Counted from the first letter of the stretch, positions 51,229 to 61,617 are shown. The stretch: 64,000 bases of DNA from Brevundimonas albigilva (GCF_023503965.1 NZ_CP097298.1:2125001-2189000); one strand, 5' to 3'. Notes: a model not told the origin generated them from the sequence alone. A program made the numbers and translations.

Positions 51229-52644
51229 TCATGACACGGGTGTTGCGGTCCGCCGCGCCCGGAGCCGCAGCCGCATCGGCTCGCGGCTTCGCAGGGTGAT
51301 CTGGTGGACCGGCCGGGGCTCGTCGCGGACGACCGGCTCGACCTGCGCCACGCGCAGGATGGCGGCCAGGGCGATCATCGCCTCCTGCATCGCGAAGGCG
51401 GCGCCGATGCAGACGCGCGGCCCGGCGCTGAAGGGAATGTAGGCGTAGCGGTCGATGGCCTTGCGGTTCTCGGGCAGGAAGCGTTCGGGCCGGAAGGCGT
51501 CGGGGTCGTCCCACAGCAGCCGGTGCCTCTGCAGGATCCACGGCGAGATGATGACGGTGGCGCCGGCGCCGATCCGCTGGCCGCCGATCTCGTCCTCGGC
51601 CAGGGCCTTGCGGGCCATGGTCGGCGCGGGCGGGAACAGGCGCATCGTCTCCTCCAGCACCGCGCGGGTCCACGGCAGGCCCTCGGCCCATTTCGGATCG
51701 GACACGTCGAAGGCGTCCGCCTCGGCCTGGAGGCGCGCCAGATGTTCAGGCTGGCGCGACAGCAGGTGCAACGTCCAGCCCAGGGCGCGCGCCGTCGTCT
51801 CGTGGCCCGCCAGGATGAAGGTCAGGATGTTGGCGGCGACCTCCTCGTCCGACAGGCCCGCCCCTTGCGAACCGGGGCCGCCGGTCTCGTCGCGCGCCAG
51901 CAGCAGGGCGCTGAGCAGGTCGTCGGGGGCGGGGGCGCCGGTCTCGATCCGGGCGCGACGCGCCTCGACCAGGCGGGTGACGCGCTGCTCGAAGAAGCGG
52001 GCCGAGCGGACGCTGGCCAGGCGACCCAGGCGGGGCGCCCAGTCCGGCGCGCCCAGCACGTCCAGCGGATCGATCCGCGCGCCATTGGCCAGGAACTGGT
52101 TCAGCGCCCGCTCGAACCCCTTGGCCTCGCCGCCCAGCTCGTCAGAGAACATGGTCGCCGACAGGATGTCGAAGGTCAGGCCCGACATTTCGGAATCGAC
52201 GTCCAGCACCCGCCCGCGCGCCGACAGGGACCAGCCGGCCACGCGCGCGGCGCAGACCTCGGCCATGCGCGCGTTCAGGGTCGCCATCCTGGCGGGGGTG
52301 AACAGGGGCGCCAGGATGCGGCGGGCGCGGCGCCAGGTCTCGCCCTCGGTCAGCAGCAGGCCCTCGGCCAGCATCGGCCCCAGCACCCGGCGCTGCAGGT
52401 CGCCCTTGACGTAGTTGGCCGCGTTCTCGGTCAGGACGTGGCGCACGCCGGCGGGGTGGCTGACCACCAAGATCTCGCCGAAGGCGCTGTTCCCATGCAG
52501 TTGCGGCTCGTCGAAATGCCGTTCGGACCACATGCGGATCGGATCGCGCCAGCTGATCCACAGGAAGGGCAGCAGCGCCAGGGGCTTGCCCGCCCGCCGG
52601 GGCGGGATGGCGGGTCGGAAGACGGTGTCGGCGGTCGCGTCCAT
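51229..52644 (-). CDS. cytochrome P450
   Basis: A 471-residue heme monooxygenase. Heme loop FSAGPRVCIGAAFAMQE (axial Cys), I-helix AGHETTARALGWTL (oxygen activation), K-helix ETMR, and WDDPDAFRPERFLPENR. No membrane anchor, so soluble. No ferredoxin or reductase is adjacent; substrate unknown. ATG 52644 (MDATADTVF) is preferred over an upstream start that would run toward the toxin gene. Confidence 0.95.
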   Translation of the reverse strand: MDATADTVFRPAIPPRRAGKPLALLPFLWISWRDPIRMWSERHFDEPQLHGNSAFGEILVVSHPAGVRHVLTENAANYVKGDLQRRVLGPMLAEGLLLTEGETWRRARRILAPLFTPARMATLNARMAEVCAARVAGWSLSARGRVLDVDSEMSGLTFDILSATMFSDELGGEAKGFERALNQFLANGARIDPLDVLGAPDWAPRLGRLASVRSARFFEQRVTRLVEARRARIETGAPAPDDLLSALLLARDETGGPGSQGAGLSDEEVAANILTFILAGHETTARALGWTLHLLSRQPEHLARLQAEADAFDVSDPKWAEGLPWTRAVLEETMRLFPPAPTMARKALAEDEIGGQRIGAGATVIISPWILQRHRLLWDDPDAFRPERFLPENRKAIDRYAYIPFSAGPRVCIGAAFAMQEAMIALAAILRVAQVEPVVRDEPRPVHQITLRSREPMRLRLRARRTATPVS

Positions 52645-52672
52645 TCTGGCGATCCTGTTCGAAGGCGCCGGT

Positions 52673-52987
52673 TCAGGCCGACGCGTCGTTCCTGAAACGG
52701 TCGATCTGATGCATCCGTTCATGCAGGATGGTCACGATGCCCACAGCCCCGTCCGAAAGTCGGCGCCAGTAGATGTAGTGCCGCTCATGGCGGGTGTAGA
52801 AGCCGTCGACGCCGAACTCCGCCGGAACCGCGCGTCCGATCCGATGTCCAGCCGCGATGTCCTCGAACGCGGCGAAGAGGTCGTGGATATAGCGGTCCGC
52901 CTGGGCCTCGCCCCAGGCGTCACGGGTGTAGGCGTGAATTTCTCTGAGGCGGCGCTCGGCCGTCGCCGAAACGCGAAAGCCGGCCAT
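52673..52987 (-). CDS. parE: ParE/RelE-superfamily toxin
   Basis: A 104-residue protein: FRVSATAERRLREIHAYT, a central helix AQADRYIHDLFAAFEDIAA, and the C-terminal strands YTRHERHYIYWRR and VTILHERMHQIDRF. This is the ParE-like fold. It follows its antitoxin with a 3-nt gap. ParE toxins typically act on DNA gyrase; the target here is inferred from family. Confidence 0.88.
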   Translation of the reverse strand: MAGFRVSATAERRLREIHAYTRDAWGEAQADRYIHDLFAAFEDIAAGHRIGRAVPAEFGVDGFYTRHERHYIYWRRLSDGAVGIVTILHERMHQIDRFRNDASA

Positions 52988-52990
52988 CCG

Positions 52991-53248
52991 CTAGGCGCGC
53001 CCACTGCCGGCGATGACGGCTTGCGCGTCCAGGGTACGATAGTCGGCGTCGGGCGCGTCGAACGCGCGGGTCAGTTCGGCCCTGAGGCGTTCGAACCGCT
53101 CACGTTCCACCCGTTCGTGGTCACGACGGATCAGGTCGCGCACATATTCGCTGACGTTCTCGTAAGCGCCGTCCTGGCCCACGTTCGCCGAGACGAACTC
53201 GCTCAACGGGCCGCTGATGCGGACGTTCAGAGTTTGAGACTTGGACAT
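52991..53248 (-). CDS. parD: ParD-like ribbon-helix-helix antitoxin
   Basis: An 85-residue protein: the N-terminal ribbon-helix-helix SQTLNVRISGPLSEFVSANV and ENVSEYVRDLIRRDHERV binds DNA, while the acidic C-terminal half should wrap the toxin. Start ATG 53248 has AGGAGG 7 nt upstream. A perfect TCCTCA-ATA-TGAGGA palindrome 13 nt upstream is the likely autoregulatory operator. Confidence 0.88.
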   Translation of the reverse strand: MSKSQTLNVRISGPLSEFVSANVGQDGAYENVSEYVRDLIRRDHERVERERFERLRAELTRAFDAPDADYRTLDAQAVIAGSGRA

Positions 53249-53261
53249 GAGGCGCCTCCTG

Positions 53262-53276
53262 TCCTCAATATGAGGA
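53262..53276. promoter_or_regulatory. parDE operator
   Basis: Perfect inverted repeat TCCTCA-ATA-TGAGGA between purL and parD, immediately upstream of the parD ribosome-binding site; matches the arrangement of RHH-antitoxin operators. Confidence 0.6.
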
Positions 53277-53296
53277 TTATCGAGGACGCGGCAAGT

Positions 53297-55525
53297 TCAG
53301 CCCTGCGCTTCGATCCAGCCGGGCATCCAGCCTTCATGCCATTCGCGCAGGTGCGTGACGGGGATGCTGAACAGTTCGCCCTTGTCGCCCCTGGAGGCGA
53401 AGGCGTCCCCGCCCGCGCGGCCGACGACCGAGGCGTGGAGGCCCGCCGCCTGAGCCTGGGCGATCAGGGCGTCGGGATCGGACACGGCGACCAGGTAGCG
53501 GGCCTGGTCCTCGCCGAACAGGAAGATGTGGGCGTGGGTCGCGCTGGAGGCGTCAAGCGTCACGCCGACGTCCGACGCCAGGACCAGGTCGGCCGCGGCG
53601 CCGATCAGGCCGCCGTCGGACAGGTCGTGCACAACGGTCAGGTCGCCGGCCTCGATCAGGCCGCGCACGAAGTCGCCGGTCTTCTTTTCCAGCTTCAGGT
53701 CGACGGGCGGCGGGGCGCCGTCCTCGCGGCCCAGGACCTCGCGCAGATAGATGGAGGCGCCCAGTTCGCCGTGCGTCTGGCCGATCAGGACCAGCGCATC
53801 GCCTTCGGCCATGGTCGAAAAGCCGGTGACCACGTCGTAGTTGGGCAAGAGGCCCACCGCGCCGACGGTCGGGGTCGGCGGAATGGCGACGCCGTTGGTC
53901 TCGTTGTAGAGCGACACATTGCCCGACACGACGGGGAAGGACAGTTCGCGGCAGGCCTCGGCCATGCCGTCGATGGCGCGCACGATCTGGCCCATGATCT
54001 CGGGCCGCTGCGGATTGCCGAAGTTCAGATTGTCGGTGATGGCGATGGGGCGGCTGCCCACGGCGGTCAGGTTGCGCCAGGCCTCGGCCACCGCCTGCTT
54101 GCCGCCCTCGTAGGGGTCGTTCTGGACGTAGCGCGGGGTGCAGTCCGAGGTGACGGCCAGGCCCTTGTCCGTGCCGTGGACGCGCACCACGCCGGCGTCG
54201 GCGCCGGTGGCCGAATCCTGCAGGGTGTCGGCCATGACGTGGCGGTCGTACTGCTCCCAGATCCAGCGCTTGGAGGCCATGTCGGGGCAGGCGACGACCT
54301 TCATCACCGCATCGGCCCAGTTCTCGGGCGCGGGGATGTCGGAATGGTTCAGCTTCGGTTGCAGCTCGGGCTGGACCCAGGGACGGTCATAGAGCGGCGC
54401 GTCGTCGAACAGCGGCGCCAGCGGCACGTCGCAGACGGTCTCGCCGTGATGCTTCAGCACCAGACGGCCGGTGTCGGTGGTCATGCCGATGACGGCGGCG
54501 TCCAGACCCCATTTCTGGAAGATGCGGTGGCCGTCTTCCTCGCGGCCGGGCTTCAGGACGGCCAGCATCCGCTCCTGCGACTCGGACAGCATCATCTCAT
54601 AGGCGGTCATGCCCTCCTCGCGCTGGGGCACGGCGTCCATGTTCAGTTCGATGCCGACGCCGCCCTTGCCGGCCATCTCCACCGAGGAGGAGGTCAGGCC
54701 CGCCGCGCCCATGTCCTGGATCGCGGCGACGGCGCCCGAGGCCATCAGCTCCAGCGTCGCCTCGATCAGCAACTTCTCGGCGAAAGGGTCGCCGACCTGC
54801 ACGGTCGGGCGCTTCGATTCCGACTCGTCGTCGAACTCGGCCGAGGACATGGTCGCGCCGTGGATGCCGTCGCGGCCGGTCTTCGATCCGAAATAGACCA
54901 CCGACAGGCCCGCCGAGGGCGCGGCCGAGTAGAAGATGCTGTCGGCCCGGGCCAGGCCCACGCACATGGCGTTGACCAGGATGTTGCCGTTGTAGCCGGC
55001 GTGGAAGTTGGTCTCGCCCGCCACGGTCGGCACGCCGACGCAGTTGCCGTAGCCGCCGATGCCCGAGACGACGCCCTTGACCAGACGTTTGGTCTTCTCG
55101 TGGCCGACGTCGCCGAAGCGCAGCGCGTTCAGCAGGGCCACCGGCCGCGCGCCCATGGTGAAGACGTCGCGCATGATGCCGCCCACGCCGGTCGCCGCGC
55201 CCTGATAGGGCTCGATGAAGCTGGGGTGGTTGTGGCTCTCCATCTTGAAGATGCAGGCGTCGCCGTCGTCGATGTCGATGACGCCCGCGTTCTCGCCCGG
55301 CCCGCAGATGACGCGCTCGCCGGTGGTCGGGAACTTGCCCAGGTGGATCTTGGACGACTTGTAGGAGCAGTGCTCGGACCACATGACCGAGAAGACGCCC
55401 AGTTCGACCTGGTTGGGCTCGCGCCCCAGCCGGTCCAGGACGACCTGGTATTCGTTCGGGGCCAGGCCGTATTCGGCGGCCAGTTCGGCCATCGATTTTT
55501 CGGGGGACTTCTGCGGAGCGCTCAT
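53297..55525 (-). CDS. purL: phosphoribosylformylglycinamidine synthase subunit II
   Basis: ATP-dependent FGAM formation in purine synthesis, in the three-subunit form with PurQ and PurS. The 742-residue length fits the small PurL type. [21 protein letters not shown] opens the protein; [33 protein letters not shown] and [16 protein letters not shown] are family signatures. Complete with no frameshift. Followed after 48 nt by the parDE module. Confidence 0.97.
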   Translation of the reverse strand: MSAPQKSPEKSMAELAAEYGLAPNEYQVVLDRLGREPNQVELGVFSVMWSEHCSYKSSKIHLGKFPTTGERVICGPGENAGVIDIDDGDACIFKMESHNHPSFIEPYQGAATGVGGIMRDVFTMGARPVALLNALRFGDVGHEKTKRLVKGVVSGIGGYGNCVGVPTVAGETNFHAGYNGNILVNAMCVGLARADSIFYSAAPSAGLSVVYFGSKTGRDGIHGATMSSAEFDDESESKRPTVQVGDPFAEKLLIEATLELMASGAVAAIQDMGAAGLTSSSVEMAGKGGVGIELNMDAVPQREEGMTAYEMMLSESQERMLAVLKPGREEDGHRIFQKWGLDAAVIGMTTDTGRLVLKHHGETVCDVPLAPLFDDAPLYDRPWVQPELQPKLNHSDIPAPENWADAVMKVVACPDMASKRWIWEQYDRHVMADTLQDSATGADAGVVRVHGTDKGLAVTSDCTPRYVQNDPYEGGKQAVAEAWRNLTAVGSRPIAITDNLNFGNPQRPEIMGQIVRAIDGMAEACRELSFPVVSGNVSLYNETNGVAIPPTPTVGAVGLLPNYDVVTGFSTMAEGDALVLIGQTHGELGASIYLREVLGREDGAPPPVDLKLEKKTGDFVRGLIEAGDLTVVHDLSDGGLIGAAADLVLASDVGVTLDASSATHAHIFLFGEDQARYLVAVSDPDALIAQAQAAGLHASVVGRAGGDAFASRGDKGELFSIPVTHLREWHEGWMPGWIEAQG

Positions 55526-55628
55526 GGGCGGGGCTTCTAGCCGCAGATCGGCCGAATGTCAGCCTCGCGCGTGCAGGGGCGGAACATCCGGCGGGCCGAG
55601 CGATTGATTCCGGCGAAAGGAACCCGCC

Positions 55629-55856
55629 ATGACCCAGCCCGAGATCGAACCGAACCCCCTGACGCCTTCTCCTGAGACGCCGCAGCCCGAGCCCAGCGCG
55701 CCGGGCGTTCCGGCCGACACCCCGACGGAAATACCTCCGGGAAGCCCCGCCGAGTTCCCCGAAACCAACCCGCCCGGCGGCGGAGCCGAGATCGCGGCCG
55801 ACGACGCGGGCGCCTCGGCGCTGGCCGAGACGGCTCAGAAGGAGGCCGGCCGATGA
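55629..55856 (+). CDS. small Pro/Glu-rich protein
   Basis: A 75-residue, low-complexity, acidic protein (NPLTPSPETPQPEPSAPG, then Ala/Asp/Glu-rich). No signal peptide or family. The stop overlaps the next start (ATGA), so it belongs to a two-gene unit. Probably disordered. Confidence 0.65.
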   Translation: MTQPEIEPNPLTPSPETPQPEPSAPGVPADTPTEIPPGSPAEFPETNPPGGGAEIAADDAGASALAETAQKEAGR

Positions 55857-56089
55857 CCCGCAGCCCCAACGGCGTCGCGCCCACGCCGGCCGACGGCCAG
55901 CAGATGGATCGTTCCGACGATCCGGAGATCAGCGCCGCCCTGGACGAGATCGCGCCTGACATGGCGATGGACAGCCGTCGTCAGCATCTGACCGGCTCGG
56001 CGACGGGCGTCGGCAGCGTGGGCTTCGAGGAGACGGGCGCCTTCGATGTCGGCGACGGAGAGACGCCGGACGGGTCGGACGAACCCTAA
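55853..56089 (+). CDS. small acidic protein
   Basis: A 78-residue, Asp/Glu-rich protein containing ADGQQMDRSDDPEISAALDE and a Gly-rich acidic tail. Translation is coupled to the preceding gene. No family recognised; likely disordered. Its 3' end overlaps the convergent membrane gene by 4 bp. Confidence 0.65.
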   Translation: MTRSPNGVAPTPADGQQMDRSDDPEISAALDEIAPDMAMDSRRQHLTGSATGVGSVGFEETGAFDVGDGETPDGSDEP

Positions 56090-56883
56090 ACCGCCCGTTC
56101 GACGCCCGGCTTCAGCCGGAAGGCCAACAGGACGCCGCCGACCAGCAACAGCACGGCGCCGGCCAGGGCGGTGAAGGCGACCGCCGGCTTTTCCCCCTGT
56201 TCGGCGACGAAGGCGCCCAGCAGGCCCCACGCCGTCGGCAGGGGATAGGCCAGGGTCCGCAGCGCCGCGGCGACCGCCAGCGCCCCCGCCGTCGTCGCGA
56301 CGATCGCCAGTATGGCCCAGCCGCTGGGCGCCAGCACGTCCGGCAGCGCCTGGAAGGCGGTCAGGGTCGTGATCAGGTTCAGCGGCGCGGCCACCGTCAG
56401 CCAGCCGGCCAGCGCCGCCAGCGGCCACAGAACCAGCAGGCGGTCGCGTTCGAACCGGCCCAGACCTCGCGCCAGGGGCGCCACGGCCAGCAGCGGAACC
56501 ACCAGGGCGATCAGGCTGGCAAAGATCACCGCGACGCTGGCCGCCTTCAGGTTCAGGGCCGCGACCACGATCCACAGTCCGATGCCGAAGAAGGCCACCG
56601 CCGACGGCCAGCCCAGGCGGCGGATCATGTCGCTCTCGCCGGTCTGCGGCAGGGCCTGGCGCACGGCGTAGGCCAGGACGCCCAGGTAGATCAGGCCCCA
56701 GATCGAAAAGGCGTAGCCGGCGACGCGCAGGGTGGAGTTTCCGTCGGCGGCGAATTCGGCCTGGCTCAGGCCCAGGCCCGCGAGGTTCTGCACCAGCGGG
56801 ACCACGACGGCGAAAACGGCGGCGGCCAACACCACCAGGCGGCGGGTGCGCTGGGCGGGCGTGGGGCGGATGATCGAGGACAT
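56086..56883 (-). CDS. TspO/MBR-like multi-helix membrane protein
   Basis: A 265-residue protein with seven or eight hydrophobic helices. RVAGYAFSIWGLIYLGVLAY matches the signature of the longer tryptophan-rich sensory (TspO/MBR-like) proteins, with a helical repeat after it. Function in this group is not settled; ligand binding such as porphyrin is known for TspO itself. Confidence 0.6.
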   Translation of the reverse strand: MSSIIRPTPAQRTRRLVVLAAAVFAVVVPLVQNLAGLGLSQAEFAADGNSTLRVAGYAFSIWGLIYLGVLAYAVRQALPQTGESDMIRRLGWPSAVAFFGIGLWIVVAALNLKAASVAVIFASLIALVVPLLAVAPLARGLGRFERDRLLVLWPLAALAGWLTVAAPLNLITTLTAFQALPDVLAPSGWAILAIVATTAGALAVAAALRTLAYPLPTAWGLLGAFVAEQGEKPAVAFTALAGAVLLLVGGVLLAFRLKPGVERAV

Positions 56884-57027
56884 GAGCGGCTCCGGTCCGG
56901 CGCGTCGTCACGCCTGGCTTGGCAATACGCGCGGACGGCGCGCTTGGTTCACGTCCTGGCGCTCCGACGGATTCCGGCGAGGCGCGGCCGGTGCTAGGAT
57001 CGGGTCGATCCTCGGTTCGGAGCCGCC

Positions 57028-57429
57028 GTGAAACCCTTCTACGCCCGCCTTGCGATGGCGGCCCTGGCGGCCGTAGCGGGTCCGCCCGCCGCCGGCGTCA
57101 GCCAGGCCCAGGACGGCCCCGCGCCGGTTGCGCCAAGCCCCGACGCCGCGGCGCTGCAACTGGCCTGGGCGCGCGTGCGCGCCGCCCTGACGCCGGCGCA
57201 GCAGGCCCTGGAGGTACGCCGTTTCCTGGAGGTCGTGCGCGCGCGCGGGCCGGGCCGCACGCTGGAGGTGGACATGCGCGATCGGGCCTCGGGCCGCGCC
57301 GTCCCGCTGGACGATCCGTCGATCCTGCAACGGCCGCAGGCCTATCAGGCGACCGTGGTGCTAGACGGCCGCTTCTACGAGTTTCAGCCCCTGTCGCGCG
57401 CCAGCCTGGAGCCGCTGGTGACGCGCTGA
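57028..57429 (+). CDS. hypothetical exported protein
   Basis: A 133-residue protein with a signal peptide (MKPFYARLAMAALAAVAGP, cleavage near SQAQ) and a charged domain (ALEVRRFLEVVRARGPGRTL). GTG 57028 start. No family recognised. Confidence 0.6.
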   Translation: MKPFYARLAMAALAAVAGPPAAGVSQAQDGPAPVAPSPDAAALQLAWARVRAALTPAQQALEVRRFLEVVRARGPGRTLEVDMRDRASGRAVPLDDPSILQRPQAYQATVVLDGRFYEFQPLSRASLEPLVTR

Positions 57430-57483
57430 CGGAACCGGCGCGGGCCCGACCGGTTGTCCCTGCATCATCACAGGAGACACGCC

Positions 57484-57720
57484 ATGGCCGACGCCCCCAA
57501 GGAAACCCCGACCTTCCAGACCGACGAGGTCAAGGCCAACCTGGCCATCGAGGCCGGCCAAGGCGTGGGCGCGCGCGAACTGGCCGCCCAGCGCGATCCC
57601 GGCGGCGTCAACACCGCCGACGAGGACGAGGAACTGGAAAACGGCGTCGCGGTCCAGGCCGGCGACAAGGACCAGTTGGACGAGAACGTCAGCGTCCAGG
57701 GGCTGGACAACGCGGGCTAG
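57484..57720 (+). CDS. small acidic hypothetical protein
   Basis: A 78-residue protein, MADAPKETPTFQTDEVKANL then GVNTADEDEELENG and a Gln/Asp-rich tail. ATG 57484 has ACAGGAGAC before it; an upstream start is less likely. Acidic and probably disordered. The stop overlaps the convergent gene by 4 bp. Confidence 0.65.
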   Translation: MADAPKETPTFQTDEVKANLAIEAGQGVGARELAAQRDPGGVNTADEDEELENGVAVQAGDKDQLDENVSVQGLDNAG

Positions 57721-58534
57721 CGCAGCTCGAAATTCACCGAGAAGCTGATCATCCGCCCCGCGAGGTCGGCGCCGCTGGCGGCGGCCTCGTCGGTCAGCGC
57801 CACCCTCGCCCTTGGCAACGCCCGCTCCACGGCGCGGCCGAGATTGTAGCCGCGGGGCACCTCGCTCTCGGTCTGGCAGTCGCTCAGCGACCCGTCGTCT
57901 TTCGTCAGACAGGTCAGCACCACATAGCCCTGGTTGGGCATTCGGCCCCCCACCGGCGCGGGGAAGCTGGGGCGCGGCGCGGCGCGCCACTGGATGAAGG
58001 CGGGCAGGCCGTCCTGGCCGTTGCCGTCCACCTCATCCACCCCCGCCATGCGGGGATCGACCAGGGGGCGGCCGCAGGCGTTCAACGTCTGCTCGATGGC
58101 GGTGCTCGACGGCTCGATGTCCATGACGTAGCGGGTGCGCCTGCCCCCTTCTTGTTCCGGGGGACAATGATCTGGAGTTCGCCGCCGGCCGCCAGATCCC
58201 GGGCGACCTGGGCCGGAATCCGGCTGAAGGCGACGGATTGACTCGTTCCGACGCTCCAGACGCTGGTCTTGGACTCGCCGCCCTCGCCGACCTGAAACGC
58301 CAACTCCCGTTTGACGCCGCGAACCTCGGGCAAACCTTGGACAATGAGGTCGTACACCCCGTCCTGGCACCGCGAGACCAGGTGAAGGCCATTGGTGAAG
58401 CTGATCGTGGCGACGACGGTCTTCGCCTCCGGCAGGCGCGTCAGCACCCAGTCGCTGGCGTCATCCTGGCTCCAGGCGGCCGTCGGGGTCGCCATGGCGA
58501 GAGCGAGAAGCAGAGGGAGGATCGGGCGTGACAT
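57717..58534 (-). CDS. periplasmic protein with TonB-C-like domain (frameshifted)
   Basis: Signal peptide (MSRPILPLLLALAMATPTAAW), an N-terminal domain with TISFTNGLHLVSRCQDGVYD, and a C-terminal part YVVLTCLTKDDGSLSDCQTE..VPRGYNLGRAVERALP that resembles the TonB C-terminal fold without the membrane helix. The frame breaks at the C5 run 58144-58148; one more base gives PRNKKGGRRTRYVMDI and 272 residues. Exact role unknown. Confidence 0.6.
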
Positions 58535-58564
58535 CACCTCATTCACCCCAACGTCAGATTGTCG

Positions 58565-59227
58565 TCAAGCCGCCGCGTAGATGCTCCGGAACAGGGTCGC
58601 GCCGTCGGCGGAGCCCAGTTCGGCCTCGAAGGCGCGGTCGGGGTGGGGCATCATGCCCAGCACGTTGCCGCGCGCGTTCTGGAGGCCCGCGATGTCGTTG
58701 ACCGAGCCGTTGGGATTGTCGACGTAGCGGAACACGACCTGTCCCTCGCCCTCGATCCGCGCCAGCGTCTCGGCGTCGGCGAAGAAGTTCCCGTCGCCGT
58801 TGCCTTGCGTCATGATCACCTCGCGCTGGCCCTGATAGCCGGCGGTGAAGCGGGTCTGGCCGTTGGCGACCGTCAGGCTGACGGGCTTGCAGACATATTT
58901 CAGGCCGGCGTTGCGCAGCAGGGCGCCCGGCAGCATCCCCGCCTCGCACAGGATCTGGAAGCCGTTGCAGATGCCCACGACCGCCACGCCGTCGTCGGCG
59001 GCCTTCTTCACCGCCTGCATCACCGGCGACTGGGCCGCCATGGCGCCGCAGCGCAGATAGTCGCCGTAGGAAAAGCCGCCGGGAATGACGATCAGGTCGA
59101 GACCCGCGGGCAGTTCCGTCTCGGCGTGCCAGACCATCTTGACCGGTTCGCCGGTGGAGCGTTCGACGGCGACCTTGCAGTCGCGATCGCAGTTGGATCC
59201 GGGGAAGACGATGACGGCGGCGCTCAT
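58565..59227 (-). CDS. purQ: phosphoribosylformylglycinamidine synthase subunit I
   Basis: Glutaminase subunit that feeds ammonia to PurL. A 220-residue protein: [35 protein letters not shown], nucleophile Cys in [17 protein letters not shown], and His-Asp-Arg in [17 protein letters not shown] 59227 preferred over a short upstream extension. It is separated from purS by four unrelated genes. Confidence 0.97.
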   Translation of the reverse strand: MSAAVIVFPGSNCDRDCKVAVERSTGEPVKMVWHAETELPAGLDLIVIPGGFSYGDYLRCGAMAAQSPVMQAVKKAADDGVAVVGICNGFQILCEAGMLPGALLRNAGLKYVCKPVSLTVANGQTRFTAGYQGQREVIMTQGNGDGNFFADAETLARIEGEGQVVFRYVDNPNGSVNDIAGLQNARGNVLGMMPHPDRAFEAELGSADGATLFRSIYAAA

Positions 59228-59260
59228 GGCGCGGGCCTCTAGCACCGTTTTCGGCGAATG

Positions 59261-60478
59261 TCAGGCCGTCGCCGCGCGGCGTCCGGTCAGCCAGGCGACG
59301 ACGAAGATCGCAAAGCCGCCCAGGGACAGGCCGACGCCCACCCAGGCCGTGGAGGTCCAGCCGTATCCCGCCGCGATGGCCATGCCGCCCAGCAACGGGC
59401 CGATGGCGTTGGCGGTGTTGAAGGCCGAGTGGTTCAACGCCGCCGCCAGGGTCTGGGCGTCGCCGGCCACGTCCATCAGCCGGGTCTGCAGCACCGAGCC
59501 CAGCCCGCCGCCGCCGCCGATCAGCAACACCACCGCCAGCACGGCCCACAGGTTGGACGCGGCGAAGGGATAAAGGGCGAGGGCCGCCGCGCTCCAGAGC
59601 AGCAGGCCGCCGGCGGCCTTGAAGCCGACGTGGTCCGCCGCCCAGGCGCCCAGAAGGTTTCCCGCGAACATGCCGACGCCGAACACGGCGAACACCCACG
59701 GCATCACCTCCGGCCCCACGCCGGTCACGGCTTGCAGGGTCGAGGCCAGATAGGCGTAGACGGCGAACATCCCGCCGAAACCCACGGCGCCGACGCCCAG
59801 CGTCAGCCACACCTGCCCGCGCTTCAGCGCCCCCAGCTCGCGCAGGGGACTGGCGTCCGGGTGGGCCGGATCCCGCGGCGCGAACAGGGCCACCAGCGCC
59901 ATGGTCACGATCGCCAGGGCCGCGACGATGGCGAAGGTCCAGCGCCAGCCGTGGGCGTGGCTGATGACGTTCACCACGGGGACGCCCAGCACCGTGCCGA
60001 CCGTCAGGCCCATCAGGATGGTGGAGACCGCGCGGGTGCGGAAATGCAGCGGCACGACCGAGGCCGCGACCAGGGCGGCGACCCCGAAATAGGCCCCATG
60101 CGGCAGGCCGCTGAGGAAGCGGAACACCAGCATCCAGCCGTAGGTCGGGGCCAGGGCGCTGAGGCCGTTGCCGATGGCGAACAGCGCCATGAAGACGATC
60201 AGCAGCACCCACCGCGGCAGCCGCGCGCCCAGCACGGCCAGGATGGGCGCGCCCACCACCACTCCGGCGGCGTAGGCGCTGATGACGTGGCCGGCGGTGG
60301 GGGCGTCGACGCCCAGGCCGGCGGCGAAGTCGGGCAGCACGCTCATGGCCGCGAACTCGGTCACGCCGATGGCGAACCCTCCCATGCCCAGGGCGATCAG
60401 GACCAGGGCCACCTGTCCGACCGACAGCGGCTGGGACGTCAGGGCGTCGGAATCGACGACGGCGCCGCTTGCGGCCAT
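59261..60478 (-). CDS. MFS transporter, AraJ-like DHA1 type
   Basis: A 405-residue protein with 12 hydrophobic helices. Loop motif GARLPRWVLLIVFM and GLPHGAYFGVAALVAASVVP with a later GLTVGTVLGVPVVNVI are typical of the AraJ/YdhP efflux group (sugar or drug efflux). No substrate clue from neighbours. Complete. Confidence 0.88.
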   Translation of the reverse strand: MAASGAVVDSDALTSQPLSVGQVALVLIALGMGGFAIGVTEFAAMSVLPDFAAGLGVDAPTAGHVISAYAAGVVVGAPILAVLGARLPRWVLLIVFMALFAIGNGLSALAPTYGWMLVFRFLSGLPHGAYFGVAALVAASVVPLHFRTRAVSTILMGLTVGTVLGVPVVNVISHAHGWRWTFAIVAALAIVTMALVALFAPRDPAHPDASPLRELGALKRGQVWLTLGVGAVGFGGMFAVYAYLASTLQAVTGVGPEVMPWVFAVFGVGMFAGNLLGAWAADHVGFKAAGGLLLWSAAALALYPFAASNLWAVLAVVLLIGGGGGLGSVLQTRLMDVAGDAQTLAAALNHSAFNTANAIGPLLGGMAIAAGYGWTSTAWVGVGLSLGGFAIFVVAWLTGRRAATA

Positions 60479-60550
60479 GGGAAATCCGTGGGGAGGAGGG
60501 GAGGGATGTTGCGCTGCAACATAGGCCCTCGCCCCGCTCGATCAACCGCT

Positions 60551-61031
60551 TCAGCTGCGGTTTTCGTAGGTCGCCGTCAGCGGAGGCCTTGGCCAGGGTG
60601 TGGAAGTGCAGGTTGAAGCCGAACACGGCGCCGGAATCGTCGGCGGTGACGTCCAGCGCCTCCACGTCCACGGCGAAGACGGTGAAGATATAGCGGTGCG
60701 GGCCGTGGCCGGGCGGCGGGGCGGCCCCGCCGAAGCCGGGCTGGCCGTAGTCGGTCCGGCCCTGAACCGCCGCCGTCGGCAGGTCGCCGCCGGGAGAGCC
60801 GGCGCCGGTCGCCAGTTCGGTCACGTCGGCGGGGATGTTGGCGACCGTCCAGTGCCAGAAGCCGGACCCGGTCGGGGCGTCTGGATCATAGCAGGTGACG
60901 GCGTAGCTCTTGGTCCCCTCCGGCGCGCCGGACCAGGCCAGGTGCGGCGAGGTGTTTCCCTTGGCGTGGACCTGCGCATCGGGCAGGACGCCGCCGTCGG
61001 TGATGTCCCTTGAGGTCAGGGTGAAGGTCAT
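60551..61031 (-). CDS. YbhB/YbcL-type PEBP protein (frameshifted)
   Basis: Small cytosolic phosphatidylethanolamine-binding-like protein. Core motifs: GNTSPHLAWSGAPEGTKSYAVT, CYDPDAPTGSGFWHWTVANIP, PGHGPHRYIFTVFAVDV and FNLHFHTLAKAS. The normal ending LTATYENRS lies in the next frame, reached by removing one extra base near 60577-60585, giving 159 residues and a stop at 60551. Ligand unknown; the family binds anionic lipids or nucleotides. Confidence 0.88.
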
Positions 61032-61209
61032 CGGCGTCTCTCCTTTTCGTGATTCTGAAGCCTAACGAGCGGGGTCGCCGCGACGTTGCGCGGCCATCCG
61101 TCACCCGCTGCGCATCGGATACGGTCAAGCCGAGCCCGGAGGGCGCGGCAAGGGCCCGCGCGCCTGCACGGGCGCGCTTTATTTCGAACGCGGTCGCGCC
61201 GGGACGGGA

Positions 61210-61617
61210 TCATCCCGGCTTGTGAAGCAGGCGCGCGGCCTGTCCGGCTTCGGCCAGCAGGCGAACCGCCTGGACATCGAAGGACACGAAGGTCTCGCCG
61301 CCCAGCCATCGACCCTCATGGGCTATGACGCCATCGGCGAAATCGCCCCCGGCCTCAAGCACCGCCAGGCCGGCCTCCACAGCGGGACGGTCGGTCGCCA
61401 CGTTGCGCAAATCGACGATCCGGCGGATCGCGCCTGCGATGTCGTCGCGCGACGCCCGATACCCGCGCGCCATCACCCAGGCGAACTCGCACAGGGACAG
61501 GACGCTGACGGCGACGACATCGGCCGATTCCAGAACTTCGAGCGCCAGCTGTTGCTGAGCTTCGTCGTCGCCCGTCACCGCCCGCAGCAGGACATTGGTG
61601 TCGAGGGCGATCCTCAC
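61210..61617 (-). CDS. vapC: VapC-type PIN-domain toxin
   Basis: A 135-residue PIN-domain ribonuclease: IALDTNVLLRAVTGDDEAQQ (first Asp), SVLSLCEFAWVMARGY, GGDFADGVIAHEG and VSFDVQAVRLLAEAG, giving the acidic metal-binding residues. GTG 61617 overlaps the antitoxin stop. VapC toxins cut specific RNAs such as initiator tRNA; the target here is inferred. Confidence 0.88.
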   Translation of the reverse strand: MRIALDTNVLLRAVTGDDEAQQQLALEVLESADVVAVSVLSLCEFAWVMARGYRASRDDIAGAIRRIVDLRNVATDRPAVEAGLAVLEAGGDFADGVIAHEGRWLGGETFVSFDVQAVRLLAEAGQAARLLHKPG

